This document shows positions 6,201 through 12,107 of a stretch of 13,918 nt of DNA, in pieces. Origin of the DNA: Mesorhizobium sp. (lineage in GTDB: Bacteria; Pseudomonadota; Alphaproteobacteria; Rhizobiales; Rhizobiaceae); the NCBI GenBank assembly GCA_030698645.1, contig JAUYMV010000577.1:1-13918 (forward strand), in the 5' to 3' direction. The translations under genes and the position numbers were made by a program. Numbering within the stretch: the first letter of the stretch is position 1; every line of letters starts with the position of its first letter. Below the pieces are notes generated by a model that saw only the letters and a list, made by a program, of their open reading frames with translations, ran no database searches and was not told where the DNA came from.

Positions 6201-6953
6201 ATGACGATCGTTACCAAGAGTTCGGGCCGACAGTATCCCTGCGCGGAATGCCCGCTCCGGCCGCTTGGCGTGTTCCGCGATTTCGAGCCTCAGGAACTCG
6301 ATTTCGTCAGCAAGTTCAAGACCGGCGAACTCCAGGTCGAGCGCGGTGCGACGGTGATCGTCGAGGGCAGCCACAGCGCGCATCTCTACACCGTTCTCTT
6401 CGGCTGGGGTTTTCGCTACAAGCTGCTGTCGGACGGCCGCAGGCAGATCCTGAACTATCTCATTCCCGGCGATCTGATCGGGCTGCAGGGCAGCCTCACC
6501 GGGGAAATGCAGCATTCCGTCGAAGCGCTGTCGCCCATGTTGCTGTGCGTGTTCGAACGCGACCGGCTGTTTTCCCTCTATCGCCAGCATCCGGGCCTCG
6601 CATACGACCTCACCTGGCTCTCGGCGCGCGAAGAGCAGATGCTCGACGAGACGCTGCTCAGCGTCGGCCGCCGGAGCGCGCTCGAACGCGCCGCCTACCT
6701 GATCGCCTTCATCTCGCAGCGCGCGCGGGCGCTGCGCCTCTACAAGACCCGAGCCGAGATACCGATCACCCAGCAGCACGTCGCGGATACGCTCGGACTG
6801 TCGGTCGTCCACACCAACAAGACATTGCGCAAGCTCGTCGATCGCAAGCTGATCCGATGGCTGGATCGCGGCTGCGAAGTTCTCGACGAGGAGGGCCTGC
6901 TCGCGGTCGCGCGGTGGGAGGGGCTGAAGAGTCAGTTGCGGCCGCTGGTCTAG
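6201..6953 (+). CDS. Crp/Fnr-family transcriptional regulator
   Basis: This 250-aa protein has a cyclic-nucleotide-binding-like beta-roll (about 28-130), a dimerisation helix (about 135-175, REEQMLDETLLSVGRRSALER) and a C-terminal winged helix (ITQQHVADTLGLSVVHTNKTLRKL, about 189-212). Four Cys are present: 14, 17, 116 and 225. C14-x2-C17 (YPCAECPLR) and C116 (MLLCVFER) occupy places resembling three of the four cluster ligands of FNR, but the third N-terminal Cys is absent (Gly23 is near that position), so a classic [4Fe-4S] FNR switch is not assured. The beta-roll lacks an obvious cAMP-binding RxS signature. It is a DNA-binding regulator of redox, oxygen or another signal. Its likely targets include the divergent response-regulator gene. 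No EcfG promoter is seen upstream. Confidence 0.9.
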   Translation: MTIVTKSSGRQYPCAECPLRPLGVFRDFEPQELDFVSKFKTGELQVERGATVIVEGSHSAHLYTVLFGWGFRYKLLSDGRRQILNYLIPGDLIGLQGSLTGEMQHSVEALSPMLLCVFERDRLFSLYRQHPGLAYDLTWLSAREEQMLDETLLSVGRRSALERAAYLIAFISQRARALRLYKTRAEIPITQQHVADTLGLSVVHTNKTLRKLVDRKLIRWLDRGCEVLDEEGLLAVARWEGLKSQLRPLV

Positions 6954-7065
6954 CGCCAGGCCCGGCCTCCTGCCCGAACGCCATTGCATCCGCGATTCCC
7001 TCGCGCTGTCCGAATCCATCTGGACTCCGGGATCGAAAGGCATTTTCATGCGTTCGGAAAAGACC

Positions 7066-7090
7066 GGAACCGCCCGGCCAGTGCGGCGTT
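7066..7090 (+). promoter_or_regulatory. EcfG promoter
   Basis: GGAAC (7066-7070), 16-bp spacer, CGTT (7087-7090): an exact match. It is 31 bp upstream of the DUF883 gene and drives the two-gene membrane operon. Confidence 0.9.
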
Positions 7091-7121
7091 TGTCTCGGGA
7101 CAAACGAAAGGGAATCCAGAC

Positions 7122-7460
7122 ATGCCAACGACCTCCTCCAAAACCAATAAGGCCGAAGCCGCTTCGAGTGCTTCCGCAGCCGACATGGAAGCGCAGATCG
7201 AAACACTGAAGGCCGAGATTGCCAAACTGTCCGCGCAGATCGCGAGTTCAGGCGGCCGCTCGTTCGACGCGCTGAAGAACATCGCCAGCGACGGGGCCGA
7301 TCAGTTGCGATACCAGGGCGAGGCGGCGGTCGAAGGACTGAAGGCCAAGGCAGACGATCTCGAGGGCCAGATGGCGGCGGCCGTGCGCGAGAAGCCGGTG
7401 ACGTCCTTGGCCATCGCGGCCGGCGTCGGCTTTCTGTTCGCACTGCTGGCGCGCCGGTAA
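7122..7460 (+). CDS. DUF883 family membrane-anchored protein (ElaB/YqjD-like)
   Basis: This 112-aa protein starts at ATG 7122, with AAGGGA upstream and the EcfG promoter just before; an in-frame upstream extension to 6984 would run through that promoter. Residues 20-90 are a long charged amphipathic helix, probably a coiled coil (MEAQIETLKAEIAKLSAQI, then the alanine-rich AEGLK-type repeats). The C-terminus is one membrane span closed by REKPVTSLAIAAGVGF and LLARR, the characteristic DUF883/ElaB/YqjD tail anchor. E. coli members tether ribosomes to the inner membrane in stationary phase, and the same role is possible here. It is followed after 8 bases by a multi-span membrane protein, echoing the yqjD-yqjE pairing in E. 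coli. Confidence 0.9.
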   Translation: MPTTSSKTNKAEAASSASAADMEAQIETLKAEIAKLSAQIASSGGRSFDALKNIASDGADQLRYQGEAAVEGLKAKADDLEGQMAAAVREKPVTSLAIAAGVGFLFALLARR

Positions 7461-7468
7461 AGGCGCGC

Positions 7469-7924
7469 ATGCTCGCGACGCTCATCCAGACGCTCGCCAA
7501 CGGGGAACCGGCGTTCGTCGCCAAGCGCGTCCGGCGTGCCATGGTGGATTATACGATCGCCGCGATCGCGCTCAGCATCGGGCTCGGATTCTTCATCGCC
7601 GCGGCCCTGATGGTCGCAGGTGAGAGGTTCGGCTACATCCAGGCCTGCCTCGGCTTCGGCGTCGGCTTTGTCGCCGTCGCCGGCGCCGCCCTGATCTACC
7701 ACCGCATCCGCAGCGGCATGACGGCGCGCCGACGGGTCGCCGAGACACGCGCAACGCAGATCAAGACGCTCGCCGGGGCCACCGCCATCGCGCTGCTGCC
7801 AACCCTGCTCAAGGGGCGCGGCGGCCTGCTGCAGCTTGCATTGCCAGCAATCGCGATGGCCGCCTATGCGATCTACAAGGAAAACGCGGCGACCGACGAT
7901 CCGGACGGCGACGACGAGATCTGA
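7469..7924 (+). CDS. Multi-span membrane protein, holin-superfamily/YqjE-like
   Basis: This 151-aa protein has two adjacent membrane spans (about 29-50 and 57-79: TIAAIALSIGLGFFIAAALMV and the following GFGVGFVAVAGAALIY) joined by a short loop. A basic cytoplasmic segment follows (HRIRSGMTARRRVAETRATQ). A third hydrophobic region lies near 102-140 (LQLALPAIAMAAYAIY), and the tail is very acidic (DDPDGDDEI). The paired-span N-terminus and its place immediately after a DUF883 gene suggest a YqjE/DUF1469 (phage-holin-superfamily) relative; I am not certain of the exact family. AAGG precedes the ATG. It is co-transcribed from the EcfG promoter at 7066. Its stop codon lies only 3 bases from the end of the convergent kinase gene, with no recognisable terminator between them. 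Confidence 0.75.
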   Translation: MLATLIQTLANGEPAFVAKRVRRAMVDYTIAAIALSIGLGFFIAAALMVAGERFGYIQACLGFGVGFVAVAGAALIYHRIRSGMTARRRVAETRATQIKTLAGATAIALLPTLLKGRGGLLQLALPAIAMAAYAIYKENAATDDPDGDDEI

Positions 7925-7927
7925 GCG

Positions 7928-9457
7928 TCAGCCCGGGTCGGTCTCCAGTTCGAGCGACAGCTCGGCATAGACCCCCTCCGGCCTGAAATCGTGCTTCACC
8001 GTGCCGGACAGGATCTTGCCGAGGCTGCGCTGGATCAGGATCGTCCCGAAGCCGCGCCGCGTCGGCGGCGCAACCGGCGGACCGTCGTGCTCGCGCCAGA
8101 CGATCGTCAACCGGCTCGATTCGCCGACGGCCCAGGACAGTTCGACGCCGCCTTCCGGCACCGACAGCGCGCCATATTTGGTCGCATTGCTGCCCAGTTC
8201 GTGCAGGATCAGGCCGAGCGCCAGAGCCTGGTCGGGAGACAGCAGCACGTCGGCGCCTGACAGGCGGATGCGCGGATCGTCCGGCTCGATGAACGGCATG
8301 ACCTGTTTCTGGATCAATTCGCCGAGCGTTATGCCGCGCCATTCGAGATCCGAGAGCAGGCCGTGCGCCGTGCCAAGCGCCTGCAGTCGCCCGCTGAACG
8401 CCGGCAGAAACTCGGTCGGCTCGCTGGAATGGCGCACCGTCTGCGACGCCAGCGCCTGGACGGTCGCCAGCGTGTTCTTGACCCGATGGTTCAGTTCGCG
8501 CAGCAGATTGCGCTGGCGCTCCTCGGAATGCTTGTGCTCGCTGACGTCGAAATTGACGCCGAACACCAGCACTGGCTTGCCGTCCGCGTCGCGCTCGACG
8601 ACGCGTCCGCGCGATGCCAGCCAGCGCGACGGGCGCGTCGCCTTGACCCGATACTCGCCCGCATAATCCTCGCCCGACTCGAGCGCTTCGTTCAGCCTCG
8701 CGTGCATCTGCTTGATGTCGCGTGGGTCGATGGACTCAAAGACATCCGAAGCCGCGATGCGCGTCGCCGGGGGCAGGTTGAACATGCGGGTGAACAGCTG
8801 GTCGCACTCGAACATGCCGGTCCGCAAATCCCAGACCCAGCTGGCGATCGATCCGGCGTTCAGGGCGAGGACGTGGCGCATCTCCTCGCGCACCAGGGCG
8901 GCCTCGGCAATCGCTCCCTTGCGCATGCCGTCCTTGAGCACGAACAGGCTTGCCGCCAGGGCCGCCAATTCCTCAAGTCGGCCAAGGTCGGCCTCCGAAG
9001 GCCGGGCCCGGGGTTCGTAGTCCAGCACGCAAAGGGTTCCGATGCGCTGGCCATAGACGGATATCGGCGCGCCGGCATAGAACCTGACATGACGGTCGCC
9101 CACGACCAGCGGGTTGTGGACGAAACGCGCGTCGTCGAGCATGTTTTCGACCACCATCGTTCCGCCCGCCGGATCGGCGATCGTGTAGGCGCAGAAGGAC
9201 ATTTCGATCGGGGTCTCGCGGTCGTCGACGCCGGCACGCGACTTGAACCACTGACGGTCGACATCGACGAGGCTGACGAGCGCGACGGGCGCCGACAACA
9301 TGGATGCGGCGAGACGGGTCAGCCTGTCGAAGTCGGCATCGTCCTCCGAGCCGATGACTTCCAACCGCCGCAGCACGGCGCGGCGCGCATCGTCGCCGAC
9401 CATGGCGGCGATCGCCGCCGGTAGCTGTTCCTGCCGATTGCCGACGTCCTTGGTCAA
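7928..9457 (-). CDS. GAF-PAS-HWE sensor histidine kinase (cytoplasmic)
   Basis: This 509-aa kinase has no membrane span. A GAF domain spans about 42-175 (LSAPVALVSLVDVDRQWFKS, FCAYTI, APISVYGQRIGTLCVLD). A PAS domain with its PAC tail spans about 195-308 (WVWDLRTGMFECD to VFGVNFDVSEHK). The HWE H-box is LLRELNHRVKNTLATVQALA with His324, the N-box ILHELGSNATKYGALS, the W-x-E motif VWREHDG and the glycine box RGFGTILI (469-474). All catalytic motifs are intact. The ATG at 9457 has GGGGA 7 bases upstream. The GAF sequence is of the redox/light/small-molecule type seen in many rhizobial HWE kinases; no phytochrome-type Cys-His chromophore motif is evident. It is a third candidate PhyR kinase in the window. 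No EcfG site is found upstream. Confidence 0.93.
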   Translation of the reverse strand: MTKDVGNRQEQLPAAIAAMVGDDARRAVLRRLEVIGSEDDADFDRLTRLAASMLSAPVALVSLVDVDRQWFKSRAGVDDRETPIEMSFCAYTIADPAGGTMVVENMLDDARFVHNPLVVGDRHVRFYAGAPISVYGQRIGTLCVLDYEPRARPSEADLGRLEELAALAASLFVLKDGMRKGAIAEAALVREEMRHVLALNAGSIASWVWDLRTGMFECDQLFTRMFNLPPATRIAASDVFESIDPRDIKQMHARLNEALESGEDYAGEYRVKATRPSRWLASRGRVVERDADGKPVLVFGVNFDVSEHKHSEERQRNLLRELNHRVKNTLATVQALASQTVRHSSEPTEFLPAFSGRLQALGTAHGLLSDLEWRGITLGELIQKQVMPFIEPDDPRIRLSGADVLLSPDQALALGLILHELGSNATKYGALSVPEGGVELSWAVGESSRLTIVWREHDGPPVAPPTRRGFGTILIQRSLGKILSGTVKHDFRPEGVYAELSLELETDPG

Positions 9458-9528
9458 ATCCCCAGCCTTCCGTGCAGGCTAAGTAAGTGCCCGTCGCCCA
9501 CTTGGAAAGCCCCCAGGCCATGGTTGCC

Positions 9529-9553
9529 GGAACCCGGGGCCATCTCACGCATT
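9529..9553 (+). promoter_or_regulatory. EcfG-like promoter (variant -10)
   Basis: GGAAC (9529-9533), 16-bp spacer, CATT (9550-9553). It has the same single -10 substitution (A for G) as the nepR-ecfG promoter. It lies 51 bp upstream of the 56-aa membrane protein start. Confidence 0.45.
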
Positions 9554-9604
9554 GGCAAGTCGGAGGCCTGAAGATTCAGGCGGCATGACATTTGGAGACT
9601 GCAC

Positions 9605-9775
9605 ATGAGACGGGTTTTCAGCGCCTTTCGCGCGCGTCAGGGCGGACGCGGCCAACGCATCCTGCTGGTATTGCTGATATCGCTGGTTCTCGTCTCTGCC
9701 GCGTGGTTCGCCGTGGAAACCTACGGCACGAGCATCGAAACGGACCGCACCCTGCAGACGCAACCGGCATCATGA
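9605..9775 (+). CDS. 56-aa single-span membrane protein
   Basis: This short gene starts at ATG 9605, with GGAG 7 bases upstream. The 56-aa product has a strongly basic N-terminus (MRRVFSAFRARQGGRGQR), one membrane span (about 19-37, ILLVLLISLVLVSAAWFAV) and a 19-residue polar tail (ETYGTSIETDRTLQTQPAS). The positive-inside rule puts the N-terminus in the cytoplasm. I do not recognise a family. The good ribosome site, clean signal-anchor topology and an EcfG-like promoter support it as real. Its stop codon overlaps the end of the convergent lipid-kinase gene by 6 bases. Confidence 0.6.
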   Translation: MRRVFSAFRARQGGRGQRILLVLLISLVLVSAAWFAVETYGTSIETDRTLQTQPAS

Positions 9776-10672
9776 CGTCGCCGGGACGAGAACTCGCAGG
9801 CATTTCGGATGGATCTGGATGGTCACGCTGGACTCCAACTTGCACAGTTCGCCATCTATCACGCAGCGGTGGCGCGGATGGACGTGAGAGAACCGCATGA
9901 CCACGCTGTCCGATTGATGGATTTCGACCTGCGGATTGCTTCCCCAGCGTCCGATCAGAATGCTCAGCGACAGCCAGATGACATCGCGGCGCCTGAGCGC
10001 CCTTGCGACATAGATGCCCAGAATCCCCCCGGTCGGATCATCCGCATAAGGCAGATGCCCCTCGCCGAACAGATTGTTGCTCACCCCGATCCCGGAAGTA
10101 TGGACCGTCATCGACGTCGCTCCCATGTCGAGATCGACGACCATGGAGGGCGGGTTCATGATCGTATCCAGCGCGGCGCGCGCCGAAGCGCGGATCTTCC
10201 CGATTCGGGAATCGAAATCCATCTTCTCTCGCAGCTTGACCATCTTCGCGTGCATGCCGACGGAGAATTGGTGGACGAAAGGCTGGCCGTTCGCCGTGGC
10301 GACGTCGACGAGGTGAACCTTGCCTGAGGCAAAGCTCTGTACAGCCGTGTCGAGGTCGAGGGGGATCGCGAGCGAACGGGCGAACAGGTTCATCGTTCCG
10401 GCTGGCAGAATCGCAAGGATCTTGTCCGTATTCATCAGGCATCCAGCCGCCGCCGAGGCCGTGCCGTCGCCGCCGCCGGCGATGATGGCGTCGACATCGT
10501 CGGCCGCCGCTGCTTCGCGCAGAGCCGCGACGAGTTCCTTGCCGTCGACGATGCGGATATCCATGCTGTGCCGCGCGGCCTCGAGCGTTTCGCGCATGCG
10601 CGCCGAAAACGCATTCAGGTCGGTCGTGCGCAACGTGCCGCCTTGGCGGTTCAGGATGGCGCGAAACCGCAT
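9770..10672 (-). CDS. Diacylglycerol/sphingosine kinase-family lipid kinase
   Basis: The ATG at 10672 is chosen because GGGAGAG lies upstream and an exact EcfG promoter precedes it; in-frame ATGs at 10729 and 10804 fall on or upstream of the promoter. The 300-aa product has the DAGK catalytic fold. It carries the nucleotide-binding GGGDGT (66-71), the LPAGTMNLFAR segment (89-99), and HQFSVGMHAKM, followed in the beta-sandwich half by VIDGELCKL near the C-terminus. The family (bacterial YegS/DgkB-like and sphingosine-kinase-like enzymes) transfers phosphate from ATP to a lipid alcohol; which lipid is not readable from sequence. It has no membrane span, so peripheral action at the membrane is likely. 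It is divergent from the PRC-barrel gene, and both carry EcfG promoters, implying envelope or lipid remodelling during stress. Confidence 0.92.
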   Translation of the reverse strand: MRFRAILNRQGGTLRTTDLNAFSARMRETLEAARHSMDIRIVDGKELVAALREAAAADDVDAIIAGGGDGTASAAAGCLMNTDKILAILPAGTMNLFARSLAIPLDLDTAVQSFASGKVHLVDVATANGQPFVHQFSVGMHAKMVKLREKMDFDSRIGKIRASARAALDTIMNPPSMVVDLDMGATSMTVHTSGIGVSNNLFGEGHLPYADDPTGGILGIYVARALRRRDVIWLSLSILIGRWGSNPQVEIHQSDSVVMRFSHVHPRHRCVIDGELCKLESSVTIQIHPKCLRVLVPATS

Positions 10673-10731
10673 TCGGAAAGCTCTCCCGCGATGTTCAGGA
10701 AACGCCGGAAGACGCGCACCCGGCGCCATTA

Positions 10732-10756
10732 AACGTGGTGGCGGACCAAAGGTTCC
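10732..10756 (-). promoter_or_regulatory. EcfG promoter of the lipid kinase
   Basis: Minus-strand GGAAC (10756-10752), 16-bp spacer, CGTT (10735-10732): an exact match. Its -10 ends 59 bp before the chosen ATG. Confidence 0.9.
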
Positions 10757-10804
10757 GGCAGAAAACGTCGACCGGGGTCCGCGGCACCGCCCGCAATTTT
10801 GCAA

Positions 10805-10829
10805 GGAACCCGATGCAATTGATGACGTT
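10805..10829 (+). promoter_or_regulatory. EcfG promoter of the PRC-barrel gene
   Basis: GGAAC (10805-10809), 16-bp spacer, CGTT (10826-10829): an exact match. It diverges from the lipid-kinase promoter with 48 bp between the two -35 boxes and implies a leader of about 100 nt. Confidence 0.9.
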
Positions 10830-10881
10830 ATCGGACCGTGAAGGCCGCGCCAAGCCCTGCCACATCAATCACTGGCGCGTC

Positions 10882-10920
10882 CGTGCAAGTCAACGTGCAC
10901 CATGCAAGTCAAACATGCAC
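10882..10920 (+). repeat. Imperfect tandem repeat in the PRC-barrel leader
   Basis: Unit 1 (10882-10900, CGTGCAAGTCAACGTGCAC) and unit 2 (10901-10920, CATGCAAGTCAAACATGCAC) differ only by two G-to-A changes and one inserted A. The array ends just before the AAGGAG ribosome site, so it lies in the 5' untranslated region. Confidence 0.75.
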
Positions 10921-10934
10921 CAAGGAGAAACATC

Positions 10935-11885
10935 ATGATCCGCAAGCTCTTGGCAACGACCGCCATCCTCACGATCGTATCGACCGGCGCGTTCGCGCAG
11001 GCCACCACGAACGAACCGGTCCAGGCGACGCCGCCGGCCGCGACCGAAACCGCCCCCGCAGCAACCGCCGGGTCGCCGGTGGCTGAAGCCACGGTGACGG
11101 GCGAAGGCAACCTGGCGTCCAACATCATCGGCGAGACCGTCTACAACGGCACCGGAGACGATGCGTCCAATGTCGGCGACGTCAATGATCTCGTCATCTC
11201 GGCCAATGGGCAGGTCGAGGCCATCGTCATCGGCGTCGGCGGCTTCCTCGGCATCGGCGAAAAGAACGTCGCCGTCGACTACAGCGCAATCGATTGGGCG
11301 GAGAGGAACGGCGACCGCTGGATCGTCATCGGCGCGACGGCCGATCAGCTGAAGGAACTGCCGGACTTCGACCGCTCGCGTTATGCGCCGGCTCCGGTCG
11401 CCTCGGCCGACCCGGCAACAGCGCCGGCTCCGTCGAGCACGATGGCAGCCAACGAGCCCGCTCCTGCAGCAGAGGCTCCGGCCGTGACGACCGAGGCTCC
11501 GGCTGCGACGACCGACGCGACCGAGACGGCGGCGATCGATCGCTCGACGCTAAAGCCGGTCGACACGGCCGCGATTCGCTCGGAAGAGTTCGTCGGCACG
11601 ACGGTCTACGGCGCCAATGACGAGAATCTCGGCGAAATCGGCGATGTCGTTCTCAGCCAGGACGGCAAGGTCGAAGCGGTGCTGATCGACGTCGGCGGGT
11701 TCCTCGGCGTCGGCGAGAAGGAAGTCGCCGTCGGCATGGAAAACCTGTCGTTCCTCGCCGACGAGGATGGTGACAAGTATCTCTACACGGCGTTCACCAA
11801 GGAGCAGCTCGATGCGGCTCCAGCCTACGACCAGACGACCTACGCGGAGAAGCGTGACGAGATGCGTCTCGTCGTTCCGAACTGA
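10935..11885 (+). CDS. Exported protein with two PRC-barrel domains
   Basis: The ATG at 10935 has AAGGAG upstream; an in-frame ATG at 10902 lies inside the leader repeat and is rejected. This 316-aa protein has a classic signal peptide (MIRKLLATTAILTIVSTGAFA, cut before QA). Two homologous PRC-barrel domains follow, at about 60-150 and 213-305. Each has the same core: VG(D)-D-V-(V/L), then Gly-Gln/Lys-Val-Glu-Ala and VGGFLG(I/V)GEK. The barrels are separated by a Pro/Ala/Thr-rich linker (about 151-200), a probable flexible spacer. PRC-barrel proteins in alphaproteobacteria are often periplasmic and stress-linked, but the ligand is unknown. The exact EcfG promoter makes it a GSR output; a 13-bp-stem terminator ends the unit. 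Confidence 0.92.
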   Translation: MIRKLLATTAILTIVSTGAFAQATTNEPVQATPPAATETAPAATAGSPVAEATVTGEGNLASNIIGETVYNGTGDDASNVGDVNDLVISANGQVEAIVIGVGGFLGIGEKNVAVDYSAIDWAERNGDRWIVIGATADQLKELPDFDRSRYAPAPVASADPATAPAPSSTMAANEPAPAAEAPAVTTEAPAATTDATETAAIDRSTLKPVDTAAIRSEEFVGTTVYGANDENLGEIGDVVLSQDGKVEAVLIDVGGFLGVGEKEVAVGMENLSFLADEDGDKYLYTAFTKEQLDAAPAYDQTTYAEKRDEMRLVVPN

Positions 11886-11904
11886 TCGGACGCTCGCCTT
11901 CTCG

Positions 11905-11942
11905 ACGGCCCGCGCTGGAAACAGCGCGGGCCGTTTTCGTTT
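11905..11942 (+). terminator. Intrinsic terminator of the PRC-barrel gene
   Basis: A perfect 13-bp stem (11905-11917 with 11922-11934) has a GAAA tetraloop and is followed by a T-rich run (TTTTCGTTT). It begins 19 bases after the stop codon. Confidence 0.9.
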
Positions 11943-11973
11943 GCGTCACGCGCGGGCGTCCGGCCGCATTGCC

Positions 11974-12001
11974 AGTGAACAAAATGACATGATTGTTCAC
12001 T
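11974..12001. promoter_or_regulatory. Perfect inverted repeat, probable repressor operator
   Basis: AGTGAACAA (11974-11982) and TTGTTCACT (11993-12001) are exact complements with a 10-bp spacer. The dyad lies in the intergenic space 106 bp before the dioxygenase operon and after the terminator. Size and symmetry fit a TetR- or MarR-type dimer site; the regulator gene is not in the window. Confidence 0.55.
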
Positions 12002-12107
12002 AAATGGAGACGGACAATTCTGAGGAACCGGTCTTTCATCTGGCGCCCGACGCCTGACATATGAACCGAAGCGGCAACGGCCGCACGATTCAGCAAAGGA
12101 GCCTCAC

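Noticed and set aside
8363..9424. A 353-codon plus-strand frame opposite the GAF-PAS-HWE kinase.
   Set aside because: It is an antisense shadow with no recognisable domain and Arg/His/Gly-rich composition; the kinase on the minus strand has all its motifs intact.
10376..10400. An eighth exact GGAAC-N16-CGTT match on the minus strand, inside the lipid-kinase gene.
   Set aside because: It encodes the conserved GTMNLFARS segment, so the match is explained by coding constraint, and no gene start lies close downstream.
12024..12048. GGAAC upstream of the dioxygenase operon as a possible EcfG promoter.
   Set aside because: No CGTT or one-mismatch -10 is found at 16-17 bp; the sequence there is GCCC.
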